A model generated the notes under the pieces. That model had not been told where the DNA came from. It did no database searches and worked only from the letters and a program-made list of their open reading frames with translations. The position numbers and the translations under genes were made by a program. Positions 45,295-53,315 of a stretch of 64,000 nt of DNA are shown piece by piece (the first letter of the stretch is position 1; every line of letters starts with the position of its first letter). The DNA comes from Agrobacterium tumefaciens (GTDB lineage Bacteria > Pseudomonadota > Alphaproteobacteria > Rhizobiales > Rhizobiaceae): NCBI RefSeq assembly GCF_013318015.2, contig NZ_CP115841.1, forward strand, positions 62,001 to 126,000. Reading direction: 5' to 3'.

Positions 45295-46497
45295 ATGGCC
45301 GAAGCCGGCGCGCCATTGTTTGATACGTTTTCAAGAGCCCCCCTGCGCTTCGAGCGCGGTGAGGGTGTATGGCTGTTCACGGAAAGCGGCGAGCGATATC
45401 TGGATTTTGCGGCCGGTGTTGCTGTCAACTCGCTGGGCCACGCCCATCCTCACCTCGTTGATGCGATCAAGACGCAGGCCGAGAAGGTCTGGCACGTCTC
45501 GAACCTTTATGAAGTGCCGGGACAGGAAAAACTCGCCAGGCGCCTGACGGAAGCGACTTTCGCGGACAAGGTATTCTTCACAAATTCAGGCGCGGAAGCC
45601 CTGGAATGCGCCATCAAGACCGCCCGCCGTTATCACTATACCAAGGGCCATCCGGAGAAGTTCCGCATCGTGTCCTTCGAAGGCGCTTTCCATGGCCGTA
45701 CACTGGCGACGATCGCCGCGGGTGGCCAGCAGAAATACCTCGAAGGTTTCGGTCCCAAGGTCGAAGGTTTCGATCAGGTTCCGTTCGGTGATGTCGATGC
45801 CCTCAAGGCCGTCATCACGGCTGAGACTGCAGCACTTCTGATCGAGCCCATCCAGGGCGAGGGCGGCATTCGCTCGCCCAGCAAGGAATTCCTGCAAATT
45901 CTGCGCGGATTGTGCGACGAGCACGGCCTGCTGCTGATTTTCGATGAGGTCCAGACGGGTGTCGGCCGCACAGGCAAGCTGTTTGCTTATGAACATACCG
46001 GTGTTGCGCCCGATATCATGGCGGTCGCCAAGGGTATCGGTGGCGGTTTCCCGCTAGGCGCATGCCTTGCCACGGCAGATGCCGCTTCCGGCATGACGGC
46101 GGGCGTACATGGCACCACCTATGGCGGCAACCCGCTGGCCATGGCAGTCGGCAATGCCGTGCTTGACGTCGTTCTCTCCGAAGGTTTTCTCGAGAAGGTC
46201 CGTGACGTCGCGCTGGTCTTCCGGCAGGGTCTGGCCTCGCTCAAGGACCGTTATCCTGACGTGATCGAGGAAATTCGCGGCGAAGGTCTGCTTCTGGGCA
46301 TCAAGGCGAAGATTCCTTCGGGCGAATTGCTGCAGGCCATGCGCGCAGAGCATCTGCTTGGCGTTCCTGCGGGCGACAATGTCATCCGTCTTCTGCCGCC
46401 GCTCGTCACCACGGCGGAAGAGGCCCGTGAGGGTCTTGCACGTATCGACGCGGCTGCCGCCTCCCTGACGGTTGCGAAACAGGCAAAAAGCGCCTGA
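45295..46497 (+). CDS. argD: Acetylornithine aminotransferase
   Basis: 400 residues, fold-type I PLP enzyme. [20 protein letters not shown] (PLP phosphate site), [16 protein letters not shown] (Asp that contacts the PLP ring nitrogen) and [15 protein letters not shown] (the PLP lysine). It makes N-acetylornithine from the semialdehyde in arginine synthesis and may also serve lysine synthesis (DapC). AAGGAG precedes ATG 45295. It is 39 bp from argF, so the two likely form an operon. Confidence 0.96.
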   Translation: MAEAGAPLFDTFSRAPLRFERGEGVWLFTESGERYLDFAAGVAVNSLGHAHPHLVDAIKTQAEKVWHVSNLYEVPGQEKLARRLTEATFADKVFFTNSGAEALECAIKTARRYHYTKGHPEKFRIVSFEGAFHGRTLATIAAGGQQKYLEGFGPKVEGFDQVPFGDVDALKAVITAETAALLIEPIQGEGGIRSPSKEFLQILRGLCDEHGLLLIFDEVQTGVGRTGKLFAYEHTGVAPDIMAVAKGIGGGFPLGACLATADAASGMTAGVHGTTYGGNPLAMAVGNAVLDVVLSEGFLEKVRDVALVFRQGLASLKDRYPDVIEEIRGEGLLLGIKAKIPSGELLQAMRAEHLLGVPAGDNVIRLLPPLVTTAEEAREGLARIDAAAASLTVAKQAKSA

Positions 46498-46536
46498 AAA
46501 AATCAAGAGCGGGCCTCTCTTCAGGGGCTCGCAAGC

Positions 46537-47469
46537 ATGGGACAGATTAGAATGGGTTCACCAAAACATTTTCTGGACCTCTCGGCCGTCGGGTCGGAGG
46601 ATCTGCGGACAATTCTTGATGATGCGCGCACGCGCAAGATTGCCACCAAAACCGGCACGGCGGAAAAGCCGCTTGCTGGCAAGATGCTGGCAATGATTTT
46701 CGAAAAACCGTCCACACGCACCCGCGTCTCCTTCGATGTCGGCATGCGCCAGCTCGGCGGTGAGACCCTGTTCCTGTCGGGCACGGAAATGCAGCTGGGC
46801 CGCGCGGAAACGATTGGCGATACGGCCAAGGTTTTGTCGCGCTATGTCGATGCCATCATGATCCGCACCACGGATCACTCGCGTCTGCTCGAGCTTGCCG
46901 AACACGCCACCGTGCCTGTTATCAATGGCCTGACGGACGACACGCATCCCTGCCAGATCATGGCGGATATATTGACGTTCGAAGAACATCGCGGCCCGGT
47001 CAAGGGCAAGACCATTGCCTGGACGGGTGACGGCAATAACGTGCTGCATTCGTTCGTGGAAGGCTCCGCCCGTTTCGGTTACCGCATGGCGATGGCAGTC
47101 CCGATGGGTTCGGAACCGCACGACAAGTTCCTGAACTGGGCACGCAACAATGGTGGCGAAATCTCGCTGTACCACGATGCCGACAAGGCAGTGGCGGGCG
47201 CTGATTGCGTCGTCACCGATACCTGGGTGTCCATGAACCAGGAACACAAGGCGCGCGGCCACAATATCTTCCAGCCTTATCAGGTCAATGAAGCGCTGAT
47301 GGCGAAGGCCAACAAGGAAGCGCTGTTCATGCACTGCCTGCCGGCGCATCGCGGCGAGGAAGTAACGGATGCAGTGATCGACGGGCCGCAATCGGTGGTC
47401 TTCGACGAGGCGGAAAACCGGCTCCATGCGCAGAAGTCCATTATCGCATGGTGCATGGGCGTCATCTGA
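46537..47469 (+). CDS. argF: Ornithine carbamoyltransferase
   Basis: 310 residues. The carbamoyl-phosphate loop is intact ([11 protein letters not shown], about 56-66), followed by HPCQIMAD, the ornithine-side D-x-x-x-SM-like [12 protein letters not shown], and [12 protein letters not shown]. It makes citrulline in the cytoplasm. Useful as an internal standard for the degenerate transcarbamylase at 18762-19631. ATG 46537 is used; ATG 46552 (MGSPKHF) is an alternative. Confidence 0.96.
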   Translation: MGQIRMGSPKHFLDLSAVGSEDLRTILDDARTRKIATKTGTAEKPLAGKMLAMIFEKPSTRTRVSFDVGMRQLGGETLFLSGTEMQLGRAETIGDTAKVLSRYVDAIMIRTTDHSRLLELAEHATVPVINGLTDDTHPCQIMADILTFEEHRGPVKGKTIAWTGDGNNVLHSFVEGSARFGYRMAMAVPMGSEPHDKFLNWARNNGGEISLYHDADKAVAGADCVVTDTWVSMNQEHKARGHNIFQPYQVNEALMAKANKEALFMHCLPAHRGEEVTDAVIDGPQSVVFDEAENRLHAQKSIIAWCMGVI

Positions 47470-47692
47470 CCGCTATCGGCCGGGTGCTTGAACTCGGCGA
47501 TGCACATTCCCATCTGTGGGGCTTCGAAGACGCTCGTCGGCTTTTCGCTGGCGGGCCACCTCACGATTTGCACGATTTTCCCCGGAGGCGGTTTCGCTTC
47601 CCGGATCTCTGTGCGACAAGCTGAAAAAGTACATTTTAAAAGCCGGACTTTTGGACGGTAGCGGCGCAACGGCTGCGCCAAGGAGTTATGAC

Positions 47693-48682
47693 ATGGCAGA
47701 TGTAACGGTTGAACTGGACAATCTCGATTTAGCTGGCGACGACAAGGTTGTGCCCTTTCAGGTCGAAGGTCTGGACGTGCGCGGTCGCGCCGTACAGGTC
47801 GGGCCGCTGTTGAATGCCATCCTCGAACGTCACGAATATCCCGAGATTGTCGCCCGCCTGCTCGCGGAAGCAACGGTTCTGACGGCGCTGATCGGCACAT
47901 CCCTGAAATTTTCCGGCAAGCTGACTGTGCAGACCAAGGGCGACGGCCCGGTTGACCTTCTGGTGGCGGATTTCACCGCGCCCGAGAGCATGCGCGCTTA
48001 TGCCCGTTTCGATGAGGAGCGGCTGGCGGAAGCTGTTGCTGCGGGGCAAACCTCGCCCGAACAACTGCTCGGAACCGGCATTCTGGCCTTCACCATCGAT
48101 CAGGGCGTCGGCATGCAGCCTTATCAGGGCATCGTGCCGCTGGACGGTTCTTCGCTGGAAGAAATCGCCGGGGTTTATTTCCGTCAGTCGGAACAGCTTC
48201 CCACCCGCGTGCGCCTCGGCGTTGCCCAGTTCTTCGACCGTGACGGCGAAGGCAAGCCGCGCCATAGCTGGCGTGCAGGCGGCGTGATTGCCCAGTTCCT
48301 GCCGCAGGCGCCCGAGCGTTTGCGCATGCGCGATCTCCATGGCGGTGACGGCGACGAGGGCGATTATGAAGTGGCGGAGGACGATGCCTGGACAGAGGCA
48401 GTGTCGCTGCTGAATACGGTGGATACCGACGAGCTGACCGATCCGCAGGTGCCAGTGGAGCGTCTGCTTTACAGGCTTTTCCACGAGAGCGGCGTGCGCA
48501 TCTACGATCCGCAGGTCATTTTCGACCGTTGCAGCTGTTCACGGGACAAGATCAAGGGTGTGCTGTCCGGTTTCACCGCCGAAGAGATCAAGGCGAGTGA
48601 GGAAGACGGTGCGATTGCCGTGACGTGCGAGTTCTGCTCCACGACCTATCGCTACGATGTCAGCGAGTTTGAAAACGTCTGA
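47693..48682 (+). CDS. hslO: Redox-regulated chaperone Hsp33
   Basis: 329 residues. The C-terminal zinc-thiol switch is C-x-C...C-x-x-C (RCSCSRDK and TCEFCSTTY), which on oxidation unfolds the linker and activates holdase activity. The N-terminal domain begins DKVVPFQVEGLDVRGR. Cytoplasmic, protects proteins during oxidative and heat stress. AAGGAG precedes ATG 47693; the frame extends to 47516, but that part is basic and unlike the family. It follows argF by 223 bp. Confidence 0.95.
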   Translation: MADVTVELDNLDLAGDDKVVPFQVEGLDVRGRAVQVGPLLNAILERHEYPEIVARLLAEATVLTALIGTSLKFSGKLTVQTKGDGPVDLLVADFTAPESMRAYARFDEERLAEAVAAGQTSPEQLLGTGILAFTIDQGVGMQPYQGIVPLDGSSLEEIAGVYFRQSEQLPTRVRLGVAQFFDRDGEGKPRHSWRAGGVIAQFLPQAPERLRMRDLHGGDGDEGDYEVAEDDAWTEAVSLLNTVDTDELTDPQVPVERLLYRLFHESGVRIYDPQVIFDRCSCSRDKIKGVLSGFTAEEIKASEEDGAIAVTCEFCSTTYRYDVSEFENV

Positions 48683-48689
48683 CGAGGAG

Positions 48690-48719
48690 AGCCGCGCTTG
48701 TGAATGGCGCGGCTTTTTT
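48690..48719. terminator. Terminator between convergent hslO and apaG
   Basis: AGCCGCGC (48690-48697) pairs with GCGCGGCT (48707-48714), then TTTTT. It directs hslO termination and abuts the apaG stop. Confidence 0.88.
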
Positions 48720-48720
48720 G

Positions 48721-49113
48721 TCAGTTCAGCACCCGCAACAGGCCGGGTGAATCCAGTGAAAAGGCGGGGATGGTGACGTTGAACACCTCGCCTTTGTCCG
48801 TTTCCATTTCATAATGGCCAAACATAAGGCCTGACGGCGTATCCAGCGGGCAGCCGGATGAATATTCGTAACTGTCGCCGGGGTTCAGATGCGGTTTTTC
48901 GCCGACGACACCCGGCCCGTAGACCTCATCCACCTGTCCGTTCTGGTCGGTGATGTGCCAATAGCGGTTGACGAGTGTTATCGGAACATCGGAATTGTTC
49001 GAGATCACGACTTTATAGCCCCAGACATAACGATCGTCATCCGGGTCGGACTGCTCCTCGAGATAATACGGATCGACCGTTACCTCGATATCCCTTGTCA
49101 GAGCACGATACAT
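48721..49113 (-). CDS. apaG: ApaG domain protein (CO2+/Mg2+ efflux-associated)
   Basis: 130 residues, a complete ApaG domain (fibronectin-III-like sandwich). [63 protein letters not shown] is the family core. ApaG proteins bind pyrophosphates or nucleotides; the cellular role is unsettled. GAGGTG lies 8 nt before ATG 49113; the GTG at 49122 is less likely. Confidence 0.93.
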   Translation of the reverse strand: MYRALTRDIEVTVDPYYLEEQSDPDDDRYVWGYKVVISNNSDVPITLVNRYWHITDQNGQVDEVYGPGVVGEKPHLNPGDSYEYSSGCPLDTPSGLMFGHYEMETDKGEVFNVTIPAFSLDSPGLLRVLN

Positions 49114-49300
49114 ACGCGCCACACCTCGATATTTTCCCTGCTGCCATCATCCTACACTACAGGTTCTGGCTATCGTCAAGAAAATGAATGACTTGACGAC
49201 CACGCGCATCTTCTGTTGCGCCGTTTTTTCACCGTTAGGGATAACGGTAAAGGTAAATATTGGTTGCCAGACGCGGGCTTTCACCCACGCGGGATGTGTG

Positions 49301-49329
49301 CCATGGCCCGACGGGAAGTCGGGCCATGG
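49301..49329. terminator. Hairpin downstream of metZ
   Basis: 12-bp perfect stem CCATGGCCCGAC-GGGAA-GTCGGGCCATGG, 19 nt after the metZ stop. It lacks a T-run on either strand, so termination is uncertain. Confidence 0.5.
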
Positions 49330-49348
49330 CGATATGTCGATTGAATCC

Positions 49349-50533
49349 TTAAACTGAAACGGCCGCAAGACCCTTCGCCAGATCTTCCAGCAGATCGTCC
49401 GTATCTTCGATACCGCAGGAAAGACGCAAGGTCCCGCCGGAAATACCCAGTTCGGCACGCGCCTCGTCGGTCAGGTTCTTGTGCGTCGTGGTGCCAGGGT
49501 GGGTAATGAGGCTCTTGGCATCGCCGAGATTGTTGGAAATCTTCACGATATCAAGCGCATTCTGCAGTGCGAATGCCGCTTCCTTGCCGCCCTTCAGTTC
49601 GAAAGCCACGAGCGTCGAGCCGCCCGACATCTGCCGCGCGATGATGTCTGCCTGCGGATGGTCGGCGCGACCGGGATAGATCACTTTGGCAACCTTGCCG
49701 CTGTCGGCGAGGAAATCGGCGATCTTCGAGGCATTGGCCGTCTGCTGCTTGACACGCAGCGGCAGGGTTTCGATGCCCTTCAGCAGTGTCCAGGCATTGA
49801 ACGGCGACATGGCTGGGCCGGTGTGGCGGAAATAGTCCTGCAGCTCTTCCTCAATCCACTTCTTGTCGGAAAGGATCACGCCGCCAAGGCAACGGCCCTG
49901 ACCGTCAATGTGCTTCGTCGCCGAATAAACGACGATATGGGCGCCGAGTTCGAGTGGCTTCTGGAAAAGCGGTGTGGCGAAAACATTGTCGACAACCACT
50001 TTCGCGCCGATCTGGTTGGCGAGCTTCGCCACGCCGGCAATATCCACCACTTCGAGCGTCGGGTTGGTCGGGCTTTCGAGGAAAAACAGCTTGGTGTTCG
50101 GCTGGATCGCCTTTTCCCAATTGTTGAGATCGCGTCCGTCGATCAGCGTGCACTCGATGCCATATTTGGGTGCAAGCGTTTCTACCACCCAACGGCAGGA
50201 GCCAAAAAGCGCGCGGGCAGCAACGATGTGATCGCCGGCACGCAGCTGGCACATGATGGCGGCTGTCACGGCGGCCATGCCGGAGGCAAGCGCACGGGCG
50301 TCTTCCGCACCTTCCAGCAGGCACATGCGCTTTTCGAACATGTCATTGGTCGGGCTTGCATAGCGGGCATAGATGAAGCCATCCGTTTCGCCCTTGAAGC
50401 GCGCTTCGGCGGCTTCGGAGTTTTCGTAAACGAAACCCTGGGTCAGATAGATCGCTTCCGACGTTTCACCATAGGGTGAGCGTAGCGTACCACCGTGAAC
50501 GAGCTGGGTTGCCGGGCGCCATTTATTGCTCAT
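49349..50533 (-). CDS. metZ: O-succinylhomoserine sulfhydrylase
   Basis: 394 residues, Cys/Met-metabolism PLP family. The PLP lysine is in VVYSATKHIDGQGR; other landmarks are YARYASPTNDMFEKRM and KLFFLESPTNPTLEVVDI. It combines O-succinyl- (or O-acetyl-) homoserine with sulfide to homocysteine, giving direct sulfhydrylation to methionine. It is controlled by the SAM-II riboswitch and terminator just upstream. GAGGTGA precedes ATG 50533. Confidence 0.94.
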   Translation of the reverse strand: MSNKWRPATQLVHGGTLRSPYGETSEAIYLTQGFVYENSEAAEARFKGETDGFIYARYASPTNDMFEKRMCLLEGAEDARALASGMAAVTAAIMCQLRAGDHIVAARALFGSCRWVVETLAPKYGIECTLIDGRDLNNWEKAIQPNTKLFFLESPTNPTLEVVDIAGVAKLANQIGAKVVVDNVFATPLFQKPLELGAHIVVYSATKHIDGQGRCLGGVILSDKKWIEEELQDYFRHTGPAMSPFNAWTLLKGIETLPLRVKQQTANASKIADFLADSGKVAKVIYPGRADHPQADIIARQMSGGSTLVAFELKGGKEAAFALQNALDIVKISNNLGDAKSLITHPGTTTHKNLTDEARAELGISGGTLRLSCGIEDTDDLLEDLAKGLAAVSV

Positions 50534-50545
50534 GTGATCACCTCA

Positions 50546-50579
50546 AAACAAAAAAACCGGTCGCAAAAGCAGACCGGTT
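50546..50579 (-). terminator. Riboswitch-controlled terminator before metZ
   Basis: On the minus strand AACCGGTC-loop-GACCGGTT followed by seven T, 15-20 nt before the metZ ribosome site. It is the expression platform of the adjoining SAM-II element. Confidence 0.88.
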
Positions 50580-50584
50580 CCTAG

Positions 50585-50646
50585 CACCCGGTCTTTTTAG
50601 CCACTTGTTTAACGTGGCTGCAAGCCGACCGGCCAAATCACCACGG
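50585..50646 (-). promoter_or_regulatory. SAM-II riboswitch of metZ
   Basis: On the minus strand the element carries the SAM-II landmarks CCCGTGGTGATTTGGCC, GCTTGCAGCCACGTTAAA and GGCTAAAAAGACC. The last of these supplies the A-rich pseudoknot strand that binds S-adenosylmethionine. It sits between the promoter side and a terminator ahead of metZ. When SAM is abundant the gene is expected to be switched off. Confidence 0.85.
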
Positions 50647-50727
50647 GATAAGCTTGCCATACTGCCGTTACCGGCTTGCGTCAATGCTTTCCTTTTGGTT
50701 TTGTCGCCGTAAAAAGGAATGATGATC

Positions 50728-51825
50728 ATGACCAGAACCACGGGCATTTTGGCGGATGGCGCGATCAGGGCGCTGTTTGCGGGCGGCAAGCTGAGAAGCG
50801 AGGCTGATCTCGATGTCGATCAGGTGCAACCCGCGAGCCTCGATCTGCGACTGGGCTCCAAAGCCTATCGCGTGCGCGCCAGTTTCATGCCCGGCCCCGG
50901 AACCCGAGTCATCGACAAGCTCAACCGCTTCAGCCTGCACGAGGTCGATCTGAGCGAGGGGGCGGTGCTGGAAACCGGTTGCGTCTACATCGTGCCCTTG
51001 ATGGAGAGCCTGGAGCTGCCGGCGGATATGTCGGCTTCGGCCAATCCGAAAAGCTCGACTGGGCGTCTTGATATCTTCACTCGCGTCATGACCGACAATG
51101 CGCAGGAATTCGACAAGATACCTGCGGGCTATGGCGGCCCGCTCTATCTGGAAATCAGCCCGCGCACCTTCCCGGTCGTCGTGCGCCGTGGCTCGCGCCT
51201 CTCGCAAATCCGTTTCCGCATCGGCCACTCGTTGCTCAACGAAGCCGAGCTTCTGAAATTGCACGAGACGGAGATGCTGGTCGCCAGCGAAACCCCTAAT
51301 GTGACCGGCGGCGGCATCGCGCTTTCCATCGACCTTAAGGGTTTTGGCGAAAAAGGGCTGATCGGCTATCGCGGCAAGCATCACACAGCGGTAGTAGATG
51401 TCGACAAGAAGGCTCAGCACGATGTTCTCGATTTCTGGGAACCTCTATACGCCCGCGGCCGTGCCGAACTGATCCTCGATCCGGATGAGTTCTATATTCT
51501 CGTTTCGCGTGAAGCCGTGCATGTACCGCCACTTTATGCGGCCGAAATGACACCCTTCGATCCCTTGGTGGGCGAGTTCCGCGTGCATTATGCGGGCTTC
51601 TTCGATCCAGGCTTCGGCCATGCGCAGGCGGGCGGCACGGGCAGCCGCGCCGTTCTCGAGGTGCGCAGCCACGAGGTGCCCTTCATCCTCGAACACGGCC
51701 AGATCGTCGGCCGGCTGGTTTACGAGCACATGTTGCAAAAACCGGATGGCCTCTACGGCAGCGGCCTTGGCTCCAACTATCAGGCACAGGGCCTGAAGCT
51801 CTCCAAGCATTTCCGCACGGAGTAA
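50728..51825 (+). CDS. dcd: Long-form 2'-deoxycytidine 5'-triphosphate deaminase
   Basis: 365 residues, about twice the ~190 of E. coli Dcd, with two Dcd-like halves. N half: QVQPASLDLRLGSKAYRV and ANPKSSTGRLDIFTRV (the SSxGR-type nucleotide motif). C half: FRVHYAGFFDPGFGHAQAGG and SRAVLEVRSHEVPFILEHGQ. It converts dCTP to dUTP for thymidylate synthesis. This fused form is known in alphaproteobacteria. AAAGGA lies 9 nt before ATG 50728; the ATGs at 50719 and 50722 are too close to the ribosome site. Divergent from metZ. Confidence 0.92.
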   Translation: MTRTTGILADGAIRALFAGGKLRSEADLDVDQVQPASLDLRLGSKAYRVRASFMPGPGTRVIDKLNRFSLHEVDLSEGAVLETGCVYIVPLMESLELPADMSASANPKSSTGRLDIFTRVMTDNAQEFDKIPAGYGGPLYLEISPRTFPVVVRRGSRLSQIRFRIGHSLLNEAELLKLHETEMLVASETPNVTGGGIALSIDLKGFGEKGLIGYRGKHHTAVVDVDKKAQHDVLDFWEPLYARGRAELILDPDEFYILVSREAVHVPPLYAAEMTPFDPLVGEFRVHYAGFFDPGFGHAQAGGTGSRAVLEVRSHEVPFILEHGQIVGRLVYEHMLQKPDGLYGSGLGSNYQAQGLKLSKHFRTE

Positions 51826-51881
51826 TGATCCCGTCGGGTGCTTGACACCCGATAAGAACTGTCCGATGTCTTGTGCGCGGC

Positions 51882-51955
51882 GCGGGTGTAGCTCAATGGT
51901 AGAGCAGCAGCTTCCCAAGCTGAATACGAGGGTTCGATTCCCTTCACCCGCTCCA
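51882..51955 (+). tRNA. tRNA-Gly (CCC)
   Basis: A 74-nt cloverleaf. Acceptor GCGGGTG with CACCCGC (51945-51951), D-arm GTAGCTCAATGGTAGAGC, anticodon CCC at 51914-51916, T-loop GTTCGATTC, discriminator T, CCA encoded. Confidence 0.97.
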
Positions 51956-52109
51956 TATTTTAAAAGCAATCCAAACAACTTCCTGGCCAGCCAAAAGCGC
52001 GCATGTCACCGCCATCGCTGCGGCAAACGTGCGACTATGCGATTTAGCTTGACTACAATTAAATTGCACGTAATAGTTGATGCGGTCGTAACATTATTGG
52101 GGGAGTGTT

Positions 52110-52796
52110 ATGAGTCGCAAGCTTCTTTCGGAATTTCTTGGCACTTTCTGGCTCGTGTTCGGAGGTTGCGGCAGTGCGGTTTTTGCCGCTGCTTTCCCTG
52201 AACTCGGCATTGGCTTTCTTGGTGTCGCTTTCGCTTTCGGTCTGACGGTTTTGACCATGGCCTATACGGTCGGGGGTATTTCGGGCGGTCATTTTAATCC
52301 GGCCGTTTCCGTCGGTCTGTCCGTTGCTGGCAAATTTCCGGCATCGAACCTCGCTCCTTACATAGTGGCGCAGGTTCTGGGGGCGATTGTCGCGGCGGGG
52401 GCGCTTTATGTCATCCTTACCGGCAAAGCCGGTGCCGATATTGGCGGTTTTGCCGCAAATGGTTACGGGGAACATTCACCGGGTGGATATTCGCTCGTGT
52501 CGGCGCTGCTGATCGAAGTCATTTTGACGGCATTTTTCCTGATCGTCATTCTGGGATCGACGCATGGCAGGGTTCCCACTGGTTTTGCGCCGATCGCAAT
52601 CGGCCTTGCTCTCACACTTATTCATCTGATCTCCATTCCGGTCACCAACACATCCGTCAATCCGGCCCGCTCGACGGGACAGGCGTTGTTTGTTGGTGGA
52701 TGGGCGCTGCAACAGCTCTGGCTGTTCTGGCTCGCTCCGATCCTCGGCGGCGCAATCGGCGCCGTGGTCTGGAAACTTTTCGGCGAGAAAGACTAA
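52110..52796 (+). CDS. aqpZ: Aquaporin Z
   Basis: 228 residues, six-helix aquaporin. The two pore NPA motifs are [11 protein letters not shown] and [10 protein letters not shown]; the selectivity Arg follows the second. The start [21 protein letters not shown] is close to E. coli AqpZ. It allows fast water flux across the inner membrane for osmotic adjustment. GGGGGAG precedes ATG 52110. No solute-channel (glycerol) Asp-substitution was seen. Confidence 0.95.
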   Translation: MSRKLLSEFLGTFWLVFGGCGSAVFAAAFPELGIGFLGVAFAFGLTVLTMAYTVGGISGGHFNPAVSVGLSVAGKFPASNLAPYIVAQVLGAIVAAGALYVILTGKAGADIGGFAANGYGEHSPGGYSLVSALLIEVILTAFFLIVILGSTHGRVPTGFAPIAIGLALTLIHLISIPVTNTSVNPARSTGQALFVGGWALQQLWLFWLAPILGGAIGAVVWKLFGEKD

Positions 52797-52886
52797 GGCT
52801 CAAGGCCCGCTTTCTCCGGCCCGCACAGACATGAATGGGAAGCATTGTTTCTCCGAATGGTCGGGGAAACCTGTGAGGAGGATGAC

Positions 52887-53180
52887 ATGGATCTTACTTC
52901 GATATTGGCCCAAATTGTCGGCGGTGCGGTTGGTGGTTCGGCCGGCGGAAAAATACTCAAGGATTCTGATCTCGGTGCGCTCGGCAACCTGATTGCCGGC
53001 GCTATTGGCGGCATCGGCGGAGGAACCGTGCTCGGATCGCTGCTCGGGACGGCGGGAACTGCTGCCGCCGGCGGCATGGATATAGGTGCTCTTGCCGGCC
53101 AGCTTGTTGGCGGCGGCGTCGGCGGCCTGATTGTCCAGATCATTGTAGGCCTCATCAAGAACAAGCTTGTTGCCAAATAG
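52887..53180 (+). CDS. Glycine-rich small membrane-type protein
   Basis: 97 residues, about one third Gly, arranged as short hydrophobic Gly/Ala repeats (IVGGAVGGSAGGKIL, AGAIGGIGGGTVLG, LVGGGVGGLIV), ending basic IKNKLVAK. Glycine-zipper-like packing or a membrane-associated form is plausible. No enzymatic motif. GAGGAGG precedes ATG 52887; the frame upstream to 52845 is poorly supported. Function unknown; close to aqpZ without an obvious tie. A stem-loop follows. Confidence 0.75.
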   Translation: MDLTSILAQIVGGAVGGSAGGKILKDSDLGALGNLIAGAIGGIGGGTVLGSLLGTAGTAAAGGMDIGALAGQLVGGGVGGLIVQIIVGLIKNKLVAK

Positions 53181-53214
53181 AGCTGCTCGGCCGATCTTTT
53201 GCGAAGCGATAAAG

Positions 53215-53251
53215 CTTGCCGATGGAGAAGCCTCGATCGGCAAGGCGTTTT
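53215..53251 (+). terminator. Terminator-like stem after the glycine-rich gene
   Basis: 9-bp perfect arms CTTGCCGAT and ATCGGCAAG around a 12-nt loop, then GCGTTTT. Confidence 0.5.
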
Positions 53252-53315
53252 GGTTTGTGCAATATCCGCAGTGGCGGCGCTGACGGAACCGGAATTCGTT
53301 TATAAAATCCGGTCG

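Noticed and set aside
51445..51978. Frame with GEGNRTLVFSLGS on the minus strand.
   Set aside because: It runs through tRNA-Gly and antisense to dcd; the same kind of tRNA-derived artefact.
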